A stretch of DNA of 64,000 bases from UMGS1883 sp045636425 (GTDB taxonomy: Bacteria > Bacillota > Clostridia > UMGS1883): the NCBI GenBank assembly GCA_045636425.1, contig JAZTXM010000014.1, positions 1-64,000 on the forward strand, in the 5' to 3' direction. The first letter of the stretch is position 1; every line of letters starts with the position of its first letter. This document shows, piece by piece, positions 15,642-24,681 of the stretch. The notes under the pieces were generated by a model, which saw only the letters and a program-made list of their open reading frames with translations, ran no database searches and was not told where the DNA came from. The position numbers and the translations under genes are program-made.

Positions 15642-16991
15642 ATGGTTAAAGCGGCATTTGTCGGATTTGGTGAAGTAAATACACCTTATGAAATTATTGT
15701 AGATAAATGTAAAAACGCAGCAGAAAGCCTCAAAAAAGAAGGCATGGAGCTTATTGAAGTCTACCCCGTAACAGACGATTACGAGGAAAAGGATATCAAA
15801 AAAGCCGTTGCCGCACTTGAAAACAAGAGCTTTGATGTGCTTGTTGTCTGCATCGCAGGCTGGATTCCCACTCATGCAGTAGTAAAGGTGACGGAGCATT
15901 TCCGTCATAAGCCCATGGTGCTTTGGGGACTTTGCGGCTGGGTTGAGGGCGACAGACTTGTTACCACCGCAGACCAGGCAGGTACAACAGCTATCAGAAA
16001 GACTTTTTATGATTTGGGGTATACCTTTAAGTATGTTTATGACATTATCGGGCTTCCCTCAAAGACAAAGACGGTTTATAACTATGCCCTTGCAGCGTCT
16101 GCTGCAGCAAAGCTTCGCCACGCAAGAAGCGGTATGGCAGGCTACCGTGATATGAATCTTTATGGTACACAGGTGGACGGACCCTCTTTAAAGAGAGAAA
16201 TCGGTCCTGAAATCGAAACCTTTGAAATGCTTGAAATCGAGCAGAGATATCAAAAGCTTACAGATAGCGAAATTCAGGAAGTTATTGATAAGTGTATGTC
16301 AAAGTGGAACTTTGTAAAGCCTGCAAATCCCGAAAGCATGAAAAAGGCGGCAGGTTACTACCTTGCGGTTAAGTCCATCTGTGACGAAAGAGGATATGAT
16401 GCAATTTCCCTTAAGGACGTTGACGGCATGAAGAAGCTCCTGGGCTTCCCTCCTGCACCTATCTTTATGCTTCTTGCTGACGAGGCAGGTCTTTGCACAA
16501 TTCCCGAAAACGACTCTCTCGGTAACATCACACAGCTTATGGTGAAGTACTTAACAGGACAGTGTGCATTCTACCTTGAATTTTATGAATTCTTTACAGA
16601 CAGAGTTCTGGCAGGTGTTCCCGACTATGTTCCTGCAGAAGTGGTTGATGGCAATGTAACAGTTATGCCTGCGGCATTTGGTGAGCTTTCCGAGGGTATT
16701 CTTAACGTAAGTAAAGTTAAACCCGGAAAGGTTACAATGTGCCGTCTTACATACGACGACGGTATGTACTATATGCATATGGTAGTGGGCGAGGGCATCA
16801 CACCCCGCAAGTGGGAGGAAGCCGGCTGGACACAGCCTGCACCTCAGCTTCCCGGTCTTGAAATTCTTCTTGATGATGTGGAAAGCTTTGCACAGAACGT
16901 AATGTGTCAGCATTACATCATTTCCTACGGGGATAATACAGAGGCTATCACAAATCTTTGCGATATGCTCGGTATCCAGATAATCAGATAA
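15642..16991 (+). CDS. L-fucose/L-arabinose isomerase-fold protein
   Basis: The 449-aa protein has the fucose/arabinose isomerase fold: an N-terminal Rossmann-like domain (FGEVNTPYE, VCIAGWIPTHAV, LWGLCGW) and a C-terminal catalytic domain ending in MCQHYIISYGDN. It would isomerise an aldose to the ketose phosphorylated by the FGGY kinase just upstream. I cannot assign fucose or arabinose specifically: the metal-ligand context is divergent from classical FucI and AraA and the protein is shorter than FucI. The isomerase-kinase-aldolase order is the logic of a complete sugar route. Confidence 0.8.
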   Translation: MVKAAFVGFGEVNTPYEIIVDKCKNAAESLKKEGMELIEVYPVTDDYEEKDIKKAVAALENKSFDVLVVCIAGWIPTHAVVKVTEHFRHKPMVLWGLCGWVEGDRLVTTADQAGTTAIRKTFYDLGYTFKYVYDIIGLPSKTKTVYNYALAASAAAKLRHARSGMAGYRDMNLYGTQVDGPSLKREIGPEIETFEMLEIEQRYQKLTDSEIQEVIDKCMSKWNFVKPANPESMKKAAGYYLAVKSICDERGYDAISLKDVDGMKKLLGFPPAPIFMLLADEAGLCTIPENDSLGNITQLMVKYLTGQCAFYLEFYEFFTDRVLAGVPDYVPAEVVDGNVTVMPAAFGELSEGILNVSKVKPGKVTMCRLTYDDGMYYMHMVVGEGITPRKWEEAGWTQPAPQLPGLEILLDDVESFAQNVMCQHYIISYGDNTEAITNLCDMLGIQIIR

Positions 16992-17003
16992 GAGGCGACA
17001 AAA

Positions 17004-17678
17004 ATGTTATATATTTTAGACACGGCGGATATTGAAGATATCCGCCACTGTAACGAATTTTATCCTTTAGCGGGCGTTACAACAAACCCCACCATTATTT
17101 CCAGAGAACATGCGGATTTCTGGAACCTTGTGAAGGAAATCAGAGAAATAATCGGTGATGATAAGATGCTTCATGTGCAGACAACGCAGAAAACTGCCAA
17201 GGGCATCATTGAGGAGGCAAAGCTTCTTAAAGAGGAGCTTGGCGGTGTGTTTTATGTGAAAATTCCCATTTGCGAGGAAGGGCTTAAGGCAACAATGGCT
17301 CTTAAGAAAATGGGAATAGGTGTTACCATGACGGCTATTTTCACACCTGCACAGGCACTTATTGCCGCTAAAGCAGGTGCCGATTTCGTAGCCCCCTACG
17401 TAAACCGTCTTGACAATATTATTGCCGACGGCTGTGAAGTGGTAAAGGAAATTGTAAGGCAGCTTGAGATTTATAATCTTAACTGCAAGGTTCTTGCGGC
17501 AAGCTTCAGAACGGCAGAGCAGGTACATAAATGTGCTTCGTCAGGATGTCACAGTGTAACAGTCAGTGCAAAAATCCTTAAATCCTTGATTGTCAATCCC
17601 ATGACAGATGTGGCGGTACGTGCCTTTGAACGTGACTGGGAAGAAGCATACGGGGATAAGACAATCCTTGAGTTTTAG
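17004..17678 (+). CDS. Transaldolase/fructose-6-phosphate aldolase-like enzyme
   Basis: The 224-aa protein is of the short FSA/TalC type. LDTADIEDI, GVTTNPTII and the Schiff-base lysine in FYVKIPICEEG are visible, as are TAIFTPAQAL and VAPYVNRLDNI. Family members cleave or form fructose 6-phosphate or act as transaldolases on sedoheptulose 7-phosphate. The C-terminal tail ends at a TAG that overlaps the first codon of the decayed gene that follows, so the original 3' end may have been altered by a deletion. Confidence 0.88.
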   Translation: MLYILDTADIEDIRHCNEFYPLAGVTTNPTIISREHADFWNLVKEIREIIGDDKMLHVQTTQKTAKGIIEEAKLLKEELGGVFYVKIPICEEGLKATMALKKMGIGVTMTAIFTPAQALIAAKAGADFVAPYVNRLDNIIADGCEVVKEIVRQLEIYNLNCKVLAASFRTAEQVHKCASSGCHSVTVSAKILKSLIVNPMTDVAVRAFERDWEEAYGDKTILEF

Positions 17679-18358
17679 TCGGTTGGGCTGCGGAGTCCAT
17701 TGTTCCGGACAGACCCGTCAACATTGTAGGTCAGTTCTATGAAAGAATTTCCGACAAGGTAGAAACGGAAATTACAGTAACGGCACTTGCAATCGAGTCG
17801 GGCACAGAGCAGATGATAGCCGTCTCCTGCGACCTTACAAGCACCACAGGTGTACTTATTGAGCGTGCAAGGGCTAAATTTGCACAGATGGGAGGAGAAA
17901 TCGCTCCCGAAAAAATCTTTATAGGATGTATTCATAACCACACTGCCATGGGCTATGGCAAAGGAAGCAAAATACGCAAATGCTTTCGGAAGAGCAGTTG
18001 TAGGTCATTGTCGCCGAGCTTGCTATGATGACGGCAGTGCAAAAATGTGGGGCGACAGCAACCACGCTAACTTCAGTGAGGTTGAGGGCGGAAGCGACAG
18101 CGGTATCGAGCTTATCTATTTCTTTGACAGAGATAAGAAACTCACCGGTATTATGGTAACAGAATGAAGGCAAGAAGTAAGGCGCAGCAGACCTTTATTT
18201 TCCAGCTTACAGGCGGAGCGTGTGGCTATCTTCCCACTGAAAAGGCGGAGAGAGGAAGCCACTACAGTGCATATATTACCAGCGGTAATGTAGGACACGA
18301 GGGCGGAGACCTTCTTGTAAGAAGAACTGTAAAGGAAATTAATGCATTATTTGAATAA
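17679..18358 (+). pseudogene. Decayed neutral/alkaline ceramidase-like gene
   Basis: Three pieces of one protein are spread over different frames. The first, without a start codon, opens at the stop of the aldolase gene (VGWAAESIVPDRPVNIVGQF) and runs to IGCIHNHTA near 17945. The second (17955-18167) contains FGRAVVGHCRRACYDDGSAK and EGGSDSGIEL. The third (18164-18358) has FQLTGGACGYLPTEKAERG and ends EINALFE. These blocks match the neutral/alkaline non-lysosomal ceramidase-like family found beside sugar genes in Firmicutes, in the right order. The start and at least two internal segments are missing: about 220 codons remain of an expected 400 or more. Codon usage still looks native, so decay seems recent. 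Confidence 0.82.
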
Positions 18359-18365
18359 AAAACCG

Positions 18366-18402
18366 AATGCGGAGCGTGGAATGATATTTCACGCTCCGCA
18401 TT
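18366..18402 (+). terminator. Strong hairpin before MFS gene
   Basis: AATGCGGAGCGTG (18366-18378) pairs perfectly with CACGCTCCGCATT (18390-18402). Only TTTGAT follows, so termination may be partial; it probably trims or attenuates the sugar operon before the transporter gene. Confidence 0.6.
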
Positions 18403-18431
18403 TGATACGTTTATGTAAAAGGGAGAAAATT

Positions 18432-19703
18432 ATGAGCAACTATGCAGATCCGAAAATTGACGGAGTACATATGCATCTGGAAAACAAAAAAGTCGGGAAG
18501 AACTTCTTTGTTTTCCTGTGGATGATGTATGCCCTTGTTTATATGACTAAATACTGCTTCAGTGCGGCTATGGCTCCTATTGTTGAGGCGGGGGTTCTGA
18601 CAAAATCTCAGACGGGCTTTATTGCCGCGGCGTTTCATATAGTATATGCTCCGCTTCAGATTTTAGGAGGAATGTTCGCAGACCGCTACAACCCCGAAAA
18701 AATGATAAAAATCGGTCTTTTGGGAAGTACGATTGCAAACCTGGTAATTTTTATTAATCAAAATTATTTTGTGATGCTGGCGGCATGGATGTTCAATGCT
18801 GCGACACAGTTTGCTATATGGCCGTCGGTATTCAAGATTGTGGCATCTCAGCTTCCCAGAAGTGAAAAACCAAGATTCATTTTTCTTATGTCATTCAGTG
18901 CTACCTTTGGGCTTTTCTTGTCGTATTTGGTTGCGGCAATACTGCCTGCGTGGCAGATGAATTTTGCAGTATCTTCTGTAATTTCATTGTTGCTGCTCAT
19001 AGCTATGTGCATTGTGTGCAATAAGGTTGACCGCTTTATGCTTCCCGACAAAGAGGTGCAGCTTGACAATATCAAGGAAAGAAGTGAATGCAGCATCAGC
19101 ATGAAAAAGCTTGCCGTAAAAAGCGGGCTGATTTTGCTTGTTGTGGTTTCGTTTATCCGTTGTATGCTGGGGCAGGGTACACAGACAATAGCACCTACAA
19201 TGCTTATGGAATCTTATGAAAGCATATCTGCCTCCATAGGAAACATGCTCAGCACTATTATAATTTTTTCAGGGATAGCCGGTTCTTTGGTAGTGAAATT
19301 TATTTTTTACCCGAAAATCATTAAAAATGAGGTTGTCGGAATAGTTGCCACTTTTTCTTTGATAATCCCGATGTGTGTAATTTTGTGTATGGTCGGGAGC
19401 CTTCCGGCATGGGTTATTATTATGGCAATGAGCGTTATCTCTTTTTGTACATCAGCGGGATTTCTTTTCCTTTCATACTACAATGCAAGCTTTGCCGCCG
19501 TAGGCAAGGACGGTGTCGTGGCAGGTCTGTTAAATTCTGCGGCAAGTATAGCTATTATCGCACAGAGCTACGGCTTTGCGGCTATTGCGGACAACTTCGG
19601 ATGGATAGCCGTCACAAAGCTATGGGTAGTACTTGGTATTATTGCAATGGTATTGACAATTATAGCGTTGCCCATATATAATAAGTTCAAGAAAGAAGCA
19701 TGA
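18432..19703 (+). CDS. MFS transporter, organophosphate-antiporter-like
   Basis: The ATG at 18432 follows AGGGAGA; the open frame upstream runs through the pre-gene hairpin and is rejected. The 423-aa protein has about 12 hydrophobic segments and the first-loop motif GGMFADRYNPEKMIKIG. The N-terminal KYCFSAAMAPIVEAG and the GFIAAAFHIVYAP segment recall GlpT/UhpT-type and related sugar or sugar-phosphate carriers. It is the last gene of the sugar cluster and is the obvious uptake system for its substrate. Its last codons lie within the 29-bp inverted repeat that terminates transcription. Confidence 0.85.
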   Translation: MSNYADPKIDGVHMHLENKKVGKNFFVFLWMMYALVYMTKYCFSAAMAPIVEAGVLTKSQTGFIAAAFHIVYAPLQILGGMFADRYNPEKMIKIGLLGSTIANLVIFINQNYFVMLAAWMFNAATQFAIWPSVFKIVASQLPRSEKPRFIFLMSFSATFGLFLSYLVAAILPAWQMNFAVSSVISLLLLIAMCIVCNKVDRFMLPDKEVQLDNIKERSECSISMKKLAVKSGLILLVVVSFIRCMLGQGTQTIAPTMLMESYESISASIGNMLSTIIIFSGIAGSLVVKFIFYPKIIKNEVVGIVATFSLIIPMCVILCMVGSLPAWVIIMAMSVISFCTSAGFLFLSYYNASFAAVGKDGVVAGLLNSAASIAIIAQSYGFAAIADNFGWIAVTKLWVVLGIIAMVLTIIALPIYNKFKKEA

Positions 19704-19751
19704 TAAAATCGGATGTGAAAAATCACATCCGATTTTATCATGCTTCTTTCT
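19690..19751. terminator. 29-bp perfect inverted repeat, bidirectional terminator
   Basis: The left arm 19690-19718 and right arm 19723-19751 are perfectly complementary around AAAA. The left arm includes the last codons and stop of the MFS gene. The core (AAAATCGGATGTGA with its complement) has A and T runs for termination in both directions, serving MFS and the convergent tatD transcript. Confidence 0.85.
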
Positions 19752-19787
19752 ATAATTCAACTTTTGGAAATTTCTCCGCTTTTAAAG

Positions 19788-20564
19788 TCAGGTTTTACAG
19801 CCCTCAATCCTGTAAAACTTCATGGCGTTAAGAGTGGTGATTTCCTCTACAAGCTGGGGGGAAACGCCTTTTATTTCGGCAATTTTCTCCGCAGTATAAT
19901 GGATGTTCAGGCTGCTGTTACGCTTGCCCCGATTGGGAACTGGGGAAAGGTAGGGAGCATCCGTTTCAAGCACTAAATCCTCAAGGGGAATATATTTTAC
20001 TGCTTCTACGGTGCGGACATTGTTGTTAAATGTTACCGTGCCTCCAATGGCAATTTTGATCCCCATATCAAGGACTATTTTTGCCGTTTCGCGACTTTCG
20101 CTGAAGCAGTGCATCAGTGCTCCTGTGCCCTTATACTCGCTCTTTAAAATGTCAAGGGTGTCCTTGCAGGCATCACGGGTGTGTATCACAAAGGGTAAAT
20201 TAAGCTCCCGTGCAATGTGAATCTGGCGTGCAAAGGCTTCTTTCTGAAGCTCTCCCGAAACCTTGTCCCAATAATAGTCAAGACCGATTTCGCCTATTGC
20301 TTTAACCTTTGGGTGCTTGGCAAGCTCTCTGATTTCATTAAAACCCTGCTCGGTCATATCGCTGCCGCAGTTAGGATGGATTCCTGCCGTGGCATACATG
20401 AAGTCATATTTTTCGGAAAGGGCAATCCCCCTTTTGGTGGACTCTATGCTGCATCCTGCATTTACTATGAATCCTATACCGTTTTCTTTCATAGAGGAAA
20501 GCAGTTCCTCCCTGTCAGGGTCGAACTGCTTGTCATCATAATGTGCATGTGTATCAAAAAGCAT
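19788..20564 (-). CDS. tatD: TatD-family metal-dependent hydrolase
   Basis: The 258-aa enzyme is a TatD/YcfH-type nuclease. Metal ligands are in DTHAHYDD at the N-terminus, GEIGLDYYW, FVIHTRDA, MHCFSES and ETDAPYLSP. The ATG at 20564 overlaps the metG stop codon by one base (TGATG), so it is chosen over an in-frame TTG six bases upstream; metG-tatD coupling is common in Firmicutes. It is the last gene of the minus-strand housekeeping run and ends at the bidirectional inverted repeat. Confidence 0.92.
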   Translation of the reverse strand: MLFDTHAHYDDKQFDPDREELLSSMKENGIGFIVNAGCSIESTKRGIALSEKYDFMYATAGIHPNCGSDMTEQGFNEIRELAKHPKVKAIGEIGLDYYWDKVSGELQKEAFARQIHIARELNLPFVIHTRDACKDTLDILKSEYKGTGALMHCFSESRETAKIVLDMGIKIAIGGTVTFNNNVRTVEAVKYIPLEDLVLETDAPYLSPVPNRGKRNSSLNIHYTAEKIAEIKGVSPQLVEEITTLNAMKFYRIEGCKT

Positions 20565-22486
20565 CAGCAAACTTCACTTCCCAATTTCATATCATCCGCG
20601 GGGGAGATAATCGAAAGCCCCTTGTCGTTTGAAGCACAAAGAATCATACCGAAGCTGTCCTCACCGCAAAGCTTCACGGGCTTAAGATTTGCCACGATGA
20701 CAACCTTTTTGCCGATAAGGTCCTCGGGGGCATAATGCTGTGCAATTCCGCTTACAACCTGCCTCTTTTCATAACCGAGGTCAAGCTGAAGCTTAAGAAG
20801 CTTTTTGGCTTTCTTAATTCTTTCGCACTCGATTACCTGTGCCACTCGAAGCTCGGTTTTCATAAAGTCGTCAATGGTTATTTCTTCCTTTGCTTCGGGC
20901 TTTTCAATTGCACTTTGCTGTGCCTTTGCGGCTTCCTCTTCAATTGCTTTAAGCTCTGCCTCCACATCAATTCTGGGGAAGAGGACTTCGCCGCGTGTTA
21001 CTGTGAAGCTTTCCTGAACGCCCCATGTCTTGGCGCTGTCCCAACCGCCGACTGTGGCACCGATTTGTGCCTTGATTGCAGGTGTGGTGCGTGTCATCAC
21101 GGGAGCGATAAGCTCAGAAGCGATTCTGATTGCTTCGCAAAGGTTATACATAACTGTTTCCAGTCTGTCTTTCTTTTCTTCATCCTTGGCAAGAGCCCAG
21201 GGAGTGGTTTCGTCAATATATTTGTTTGTACGGCTGATAAGCTTCCAGATTTCGGCAAGCGCTGTGGAGAATTGGTAAGAATCCATAAGCTCCTCAACCT
21301 TTGCAGGGGTTTCCTTTGCAAGAGTGATAAGCTCGCTATCCATAGTGTCGGAAACGTTCTTATCAGAAACTGTTCCGCCGAAGTATTTTTCCACCATGCT
21401 TACAGTTCTGCTTACAAGGTTACCCAAATCGTTTGCAAGGTCGGAATTAATGCGGTTAATCAGTGCCTCGTTATTAAATACGCCGTCTGCACCGAAGGGC
21501 ATTTCTCTCATAAGGAAATAACGGATTGCATCAACGCCGTATTTTTCCACAAGCTTCACGGGGTCAACCACGTTACCCTTGGATTTACTCATCTTACCGC
21601 CGTCTAAAAGAAGCCATCCGTGACCGTAAACCTGCTTGGGCAGGGGAAGGTCAAGAGCCATAAGCATTGCAGGCCAGATGATGGAGTGGAAACGTACAAT
21701 TTCCTTACCTACAAGATGCACATCGGCAGGCCAGTATTTTTTGAAATCTTCTTCATTATCGGAGAATGCACCAAGAGCGTTAATGTAGTTTGTAAGGGCA
21801 TCAAGCCATACATATACAACGTGCTTGGGGTCAAACTCTACAGGGATACCCCAGTCAAAGCTTGTTCTTGAAACACAAAGGTCTTCAAGTCCGGGAATGA
21901 GGAAGTTATTAAGCATTTCATTCTGCCTGATTGCAGGCTGAAGAAAATCGGGATTGTTCTTAATAAGGTCGATAAGCTTATCCTGATATTTGGAAAGACG
22001 GAAGAAGTAGCTTTCTTCCTTTGTTTTTTCAACAGCCCTTCCGCAGTCGGGGCATTTACCGTCTACTAACTGATGCTCCGTCCAGAAGGATTCACAGGGG
22101 GTACAATACCAGCCCTCATACTCGCTTTTATAAATATCGCCTTTTTCATAAAGCTTGTTGAAAATTTTCTGAACTGCCTTAACGTGCATTTCATCTGTGG
22201 TGCGGATAAAGCGGTCATTGGATATATCCATCAATTTCCAAAGCTCTTTTATTCCTTTTACGATGTTATCCACATACTCCTGAGGAGTAACGCCTCTTTC
22301 TTCGGCGATACGCTGAATTTTCTGACCGTGTTCATCGGTTCCCGTAAGGAACATAACGTCATACCCCTGCGCACGTTTATAACGTGCAATTGTATCTGCC
22401 GCAACGGTGCAGTAGCTGTGTCCTATGTGCAGCTTGTCGCTGGGGTAGTATATTGGGGTGGTAATATAGAACTTTTGTTTCGTCAT
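20564..22486 (-). CDS. metG: Methionyl-tRNA synthetase
   Basis: The 640-aa enzyme charges tRNA-Met. HIGHSY lies near residue 18 and KMSKSKGNVVDP near 300; CTPC and CPDC form the zinc knuckle (about 125-148), followed by the DALTNYIN region. A C-terminal EMAP-like tRNA-binding domain begins near residue 535 (IDDFMKTELRVAQVIEC). The second ATG of the frame is preferred because AAGGATG lies eight bases upstream of it. It follows the pseudouridine synthase gene by 12 bp. No T-box precedes it, in keeping with its place inside an operon. Confidence 0.95.
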   Translation of the reverse strand: MTKQKFYITTPIYYPSDKLHIGHSYCTVAADTIARYKRAQGYDVMFLTGTDEHGQKIQRIAEERGVTPQEYVDNIVKGIKELWKLMDISNDRFIRTTDEMHVKAVQKIFNKLYEKGDIYKSEYEGWYCTPCESFWTEHQLVDGKCPDCGRAVEKTKEESYFFRLSKYQDKLIDLIKNNPDFLQPAIRQNEMLNNFLIPGLEDLCVSRTSFDWGIPVEFDPKHVVYVWLDALTNYINALGAFSDNEEDFKKYWPADVHLVGKEIVRFHSIIWPAMLMALDLPLPKQVYGHGWLLLDGGKMSKSKGNVVDPVKLVEKYGVDAIRYFLMREMPFGADGVFNNEALINRINSDLANDLGNLVSRTVSMVEKYFGGTVSDKNVSDTMDSELITLAKETPAKVEELMDSYQFSTALAEIWKLISRTNKYIDETTPWALAKDEEKKDRLETVMYNLCEAIRIASELIAPVMTRTTPAIKAQIGATVGGWDSAKTWGVQESFTVTRGEVLFPRIDVEAELKAIEEEAAKAQQSAIEKPEAKEEITIDDFMKTELRVAQVIECERIKKAKKLLKLQLDLGYEKRQVVSGIAQHYAPEDLIGKKVVIVANLKPVKLCGEDSFGMILCASNDKGLSIISPADDMKLGSEVC

Positions 22487-22498
22487 TTTAATCATCCT

Positions 22499-23425
22499 TT
22501 ATATTTCCGAGCTGTATTTTGCTCTGATTTTTTCAAGGGTCTGGGAGAAGTCATCGGGAAGCGGTGCAGTAAAGCTGACCTTTTCTCCCGTAGCGGGGTG
22601 TATAAAACCAATTTCCCCCGCATGAAGAAGCTGACCCTCAAGGGAAAACTCCTCTTTTTTAAGCCCATAGGTTTTATCTCCCAAAATGGGGTGCATAATG
22701 GACTTTGTATGCACACGGATCTGATGTGTGCGGCCTGTTTTAAGACGGCACTTGATAAACGTATATTTGCCGAATCTTTCAAGCACCGATATATGTGTAA
22801 GGGCATCACGCCCATCTTTTTTCGCAATTGTCATTTTTTTTCTGTCATTACTGTCACGGGCAATGGGAGCATCAATGGTAAGATTATCTTCTTTTATATT
22901 GCCGTGAACTATGGCATAGTACACTCTCGAAAGAGTATGGTCGGATAGCTGGTCAGTAAGCTTTTGGTGGGCATTATCATTTTTCGCAACCACTAAAAGT
23001 CCCGTTGTATCCTTATCTATTCTGTGGACGATTCCCGGCCGCATAACGCCGTTAATCCCCGAAAGAGTATCACCGCAGTGATACATCAGTGCGTTAACCA
23101 GTGTTCCGTCCTCATTTCCTGCCGCAGGGTGAACTACCATGCCCCGTGCCTTGTTGATAACAAGAAGCTCACTGTCCTCATACACAATGTCTATGGGAAT
23201 ATTCTGAGCCGTAACATTGAGGGGCTTTGCCTCGGGCAGAGAAAAGCTTATTTCATCACCGCATTTAAGCTTATACGATGCACGGACGGCTTTGCCGTTT
23301 ACAAAGATTTCTCCTGCATCAAAAAGCTTTTTTAAAAAGCTCCTTGAAAGCTCGGCGTTTTCAGAAATATATACGTCACAGCGTGCGGCATTTTCACAAA
23401 TAAGGGTAAGCCTTTCCTCACTCAT
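22499..23425 (-). CDS. RluA/RluD-family pseudouridine synthase
   Basis: The 308-aa enzyme has an N-terminal S4 domain (residues about 10-80, SRSFLKKLFDAGEIFVNGK) and a catalytic domain with HRIDKDTTGLLVVAKN holding the essential aspartate. It modifies uridines in large-subunit rRNA or tRNA; the RluD-like layout suggests 23S rRNA. The ATG at 23425 lies inside the end of lspA (8-nt overlap), and the longer open frame upstream is lspA in another frame. This lspA-rluD arrangement is typical of Firmicutes. Confidence 0.9.
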   Translation of the reverse strand: MSEERLTLICENAARCDVYISENAELSRSFLKKLFDAGEIFVNGKAVRASYKLKCGDEISFSLPEAKPLNVTAQNIPIDIVYEDSELLVINKARGMVVHPAAGNEDGTLVNALMYHCGDTLSGINGVMRPGIVHRIDKDTTGLLVVAKNDNAHQKLTDQLSDHTLSRVYYAIVHGNIKEDNLTIDAPIARDSNDRKKMTIAKKDGRDALTHISVLERFGKYTFIKCRLKTGRTHQIRVHTKSIMHPILGDKTYGLKKEEFSLEGQLLHAGEIGFIHPATGEKVSFTAPLPDDFSQTLEKIRAKYSSEI

Positions 23426-23891
23426 GGGCTTCCTCCTCTTGCTTTTTCGGAAAAAAGTCCGAAAGTGCATAAAGAATATAAAGACCTGCACCTATACAGA
23501 CAAAGCAGTCTGCAATGTTAAACACGGGGAAGTCCATAAAATCCGTCATTATAAAATCACGCACATAGCCAAACCACACTCTGTCTATAAAGTTCCCTAT
23601 TGCGCCGCCTGCTATAAAGCTGAGGGAAAGCATTTCAAGCTTTGAGGTGGGACGCGACTTTTTAATGTAGACAATAAGTGCGGCAATTACCGCAACAGTC
23701 AGAATGATAAAAAATACACGCGCACCTTTAAGCATACCAAATGCCGCACCCTCGTTGCGGATGTATGTAAGACTTAAAAAATTGGGAATAAACTCTCTGA
23801 TTTCATACAACCTTAAATTTGAAGTAATAAGGATTTTAGTAATCTGGTCAAGAGCAACCGCAATAAATGCCAAGATTATATAAATATACAT
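23418..23891 (-). CDS. lspA: Lipoprotein signal peptidase
   Basis: The 157-aa membrane enzyme removes signal peptides from lipoproteins. It has four hydrophobic segments and the catalytic aspartates in GNFIDRV (Asp103) and FPVFNIADC (Asp128). The C-terminus ends in a charged tail that overlaps the pseudouridine synthase start. Clients in this window include the DUF4230-like lipoprotein at 2824. Confidence 0.93.
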   Translation of the reverse strand: MYIYIILAFIAVALDQITKILITSNLRLYEIREFIPNFLSLTYIRNEGAAFGMLKGARVFFIILTVAVIAALIVYIKKSRPTSKLEMLSLSFIAGGAIGNFIDRVWFGYVRDFIMTDFMDFPVFNIADCFVCIGAGLYILYALSDFFPKKQEEEAHE

Positions 23892-23904
23892 GCCTCCGCT
23901 CCTT

Positions 23905-24681
23905 TCAGACCCATGTGTCCAATGTTACAAAAATCCTGTCTTTTTTTGATTTGCCGCCTATGTTAAGCGTTGCCTTTCCTTTGCCGCGGACGGAAATAAC
24001 ATCGCCGTCACCAAGGTGGGCATCGCTTTTTTGTATGCAGATTCCGTTCACAAAGACAAGACCGCCCGAAACTGCCTCTGCCGCCTTACTTCTTCCTTTG
24101 CCTGTAAAAAGGGAAACTACACTGTCAAGCCTGAGGGAAGACACCGTTCCCGTAATGCTTTTAAATTCTTTTTCCTTGACCACGACCTCGGATATGGGGA
24201 TAAGCGTAGTCCTTACCCCTTCTCTGCCTACTTTTGTAAGCTCGTTTGAAACGAAAGACGCCACGTCGCTGTCAATAAAGATAAAAGCACAATCCTCATT
24301 TATTATAATATCTCCGCACTTTTCCCTTTTTATCCCAAGTCCCAACACGCTTCCCAAAAAATCACGGTGGGAAAGCCTTTTTATGTTGGGAGTGTCTATT
24401 CTGATTGCGGACACAGGAAAAAAAGCCTCCTCATATTCGGGTAGGAAGGCAATCATCTGCCTTTGTGCTCCGTCGAAACCTCCGAAAAAAATGGGGGCAG
24501 AGGGGAGAAGGTGCGCTCTTTCTAAAACAAGCGCAGTGCTGTTTTCGGACAAAAAATCTCCGTAAACAGCACGCGAATATTTATCTTGTTGCAAAGCCAT
24601 ATCGTAAATATGGGCAAACATAAGAGTATGTCTTGAATCGAGAGAATGGGTAAATTTCTTTTTATCCGTTATTCCTCCCAC
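23905..24681 (-). CDS. ylmH: YlmH-like S4-domain RNA-binding protein
   Basis: The 258-aa protein has the YlmH layout: an N-terminal RNA-binding region (FGGFDGAQRQMIAFLP, RDFLGSVLGLGIKREKCGDI) and a C-terminal S4 domain (about 180-245, LRLDSVVSLFTGKGRSKAAE). YlmH homologues associate with stalled ribosome nascent-chain complexes and occur beside sepF. The start is a GTG overlapping the end of sepF by 13 nt; its ribosome site is weak and the start could be a few codons off. Confidence 0.85.
   Translation of the reverse strand: MGGITDKKKFTHSLDSRHTLMFAHIYDMALQQDKYSRAVYGDFLSENSTALVLERAHLLPSAPIFFGGFDGAQRQMIAFLPEYEEAFFPVSAIRIDTPNIKRLSHRDFLGSVLGLGIKREKCGDIIINEDCAFIFIDSDVASFVSNELTKVGREGVRTTLIPISEVVVKEKEFKSITGTVSSLRLDSVVSLFTGKGRSKAAEAVSGGLVFVNGICIQKSDAHLGDGDVISVRGKGKATLNIGGKSKKDRIFVTLDTWV

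Noticed and set aside
15588..15908. Long antisense frames in the sugar and E1-E2-E3 operons (for example 10297-10851 and 17067-17528 on the minus strand)
   Set aside because: They are low-complexity Cys/His-rich shadows of strongly biased genes on the other strand.
23426..23491. Extended start of the pseudouridine synthase
   Set aside because: It overlaps lspA in another frame; the ATG at 23425 gives the standard S4 domain start.
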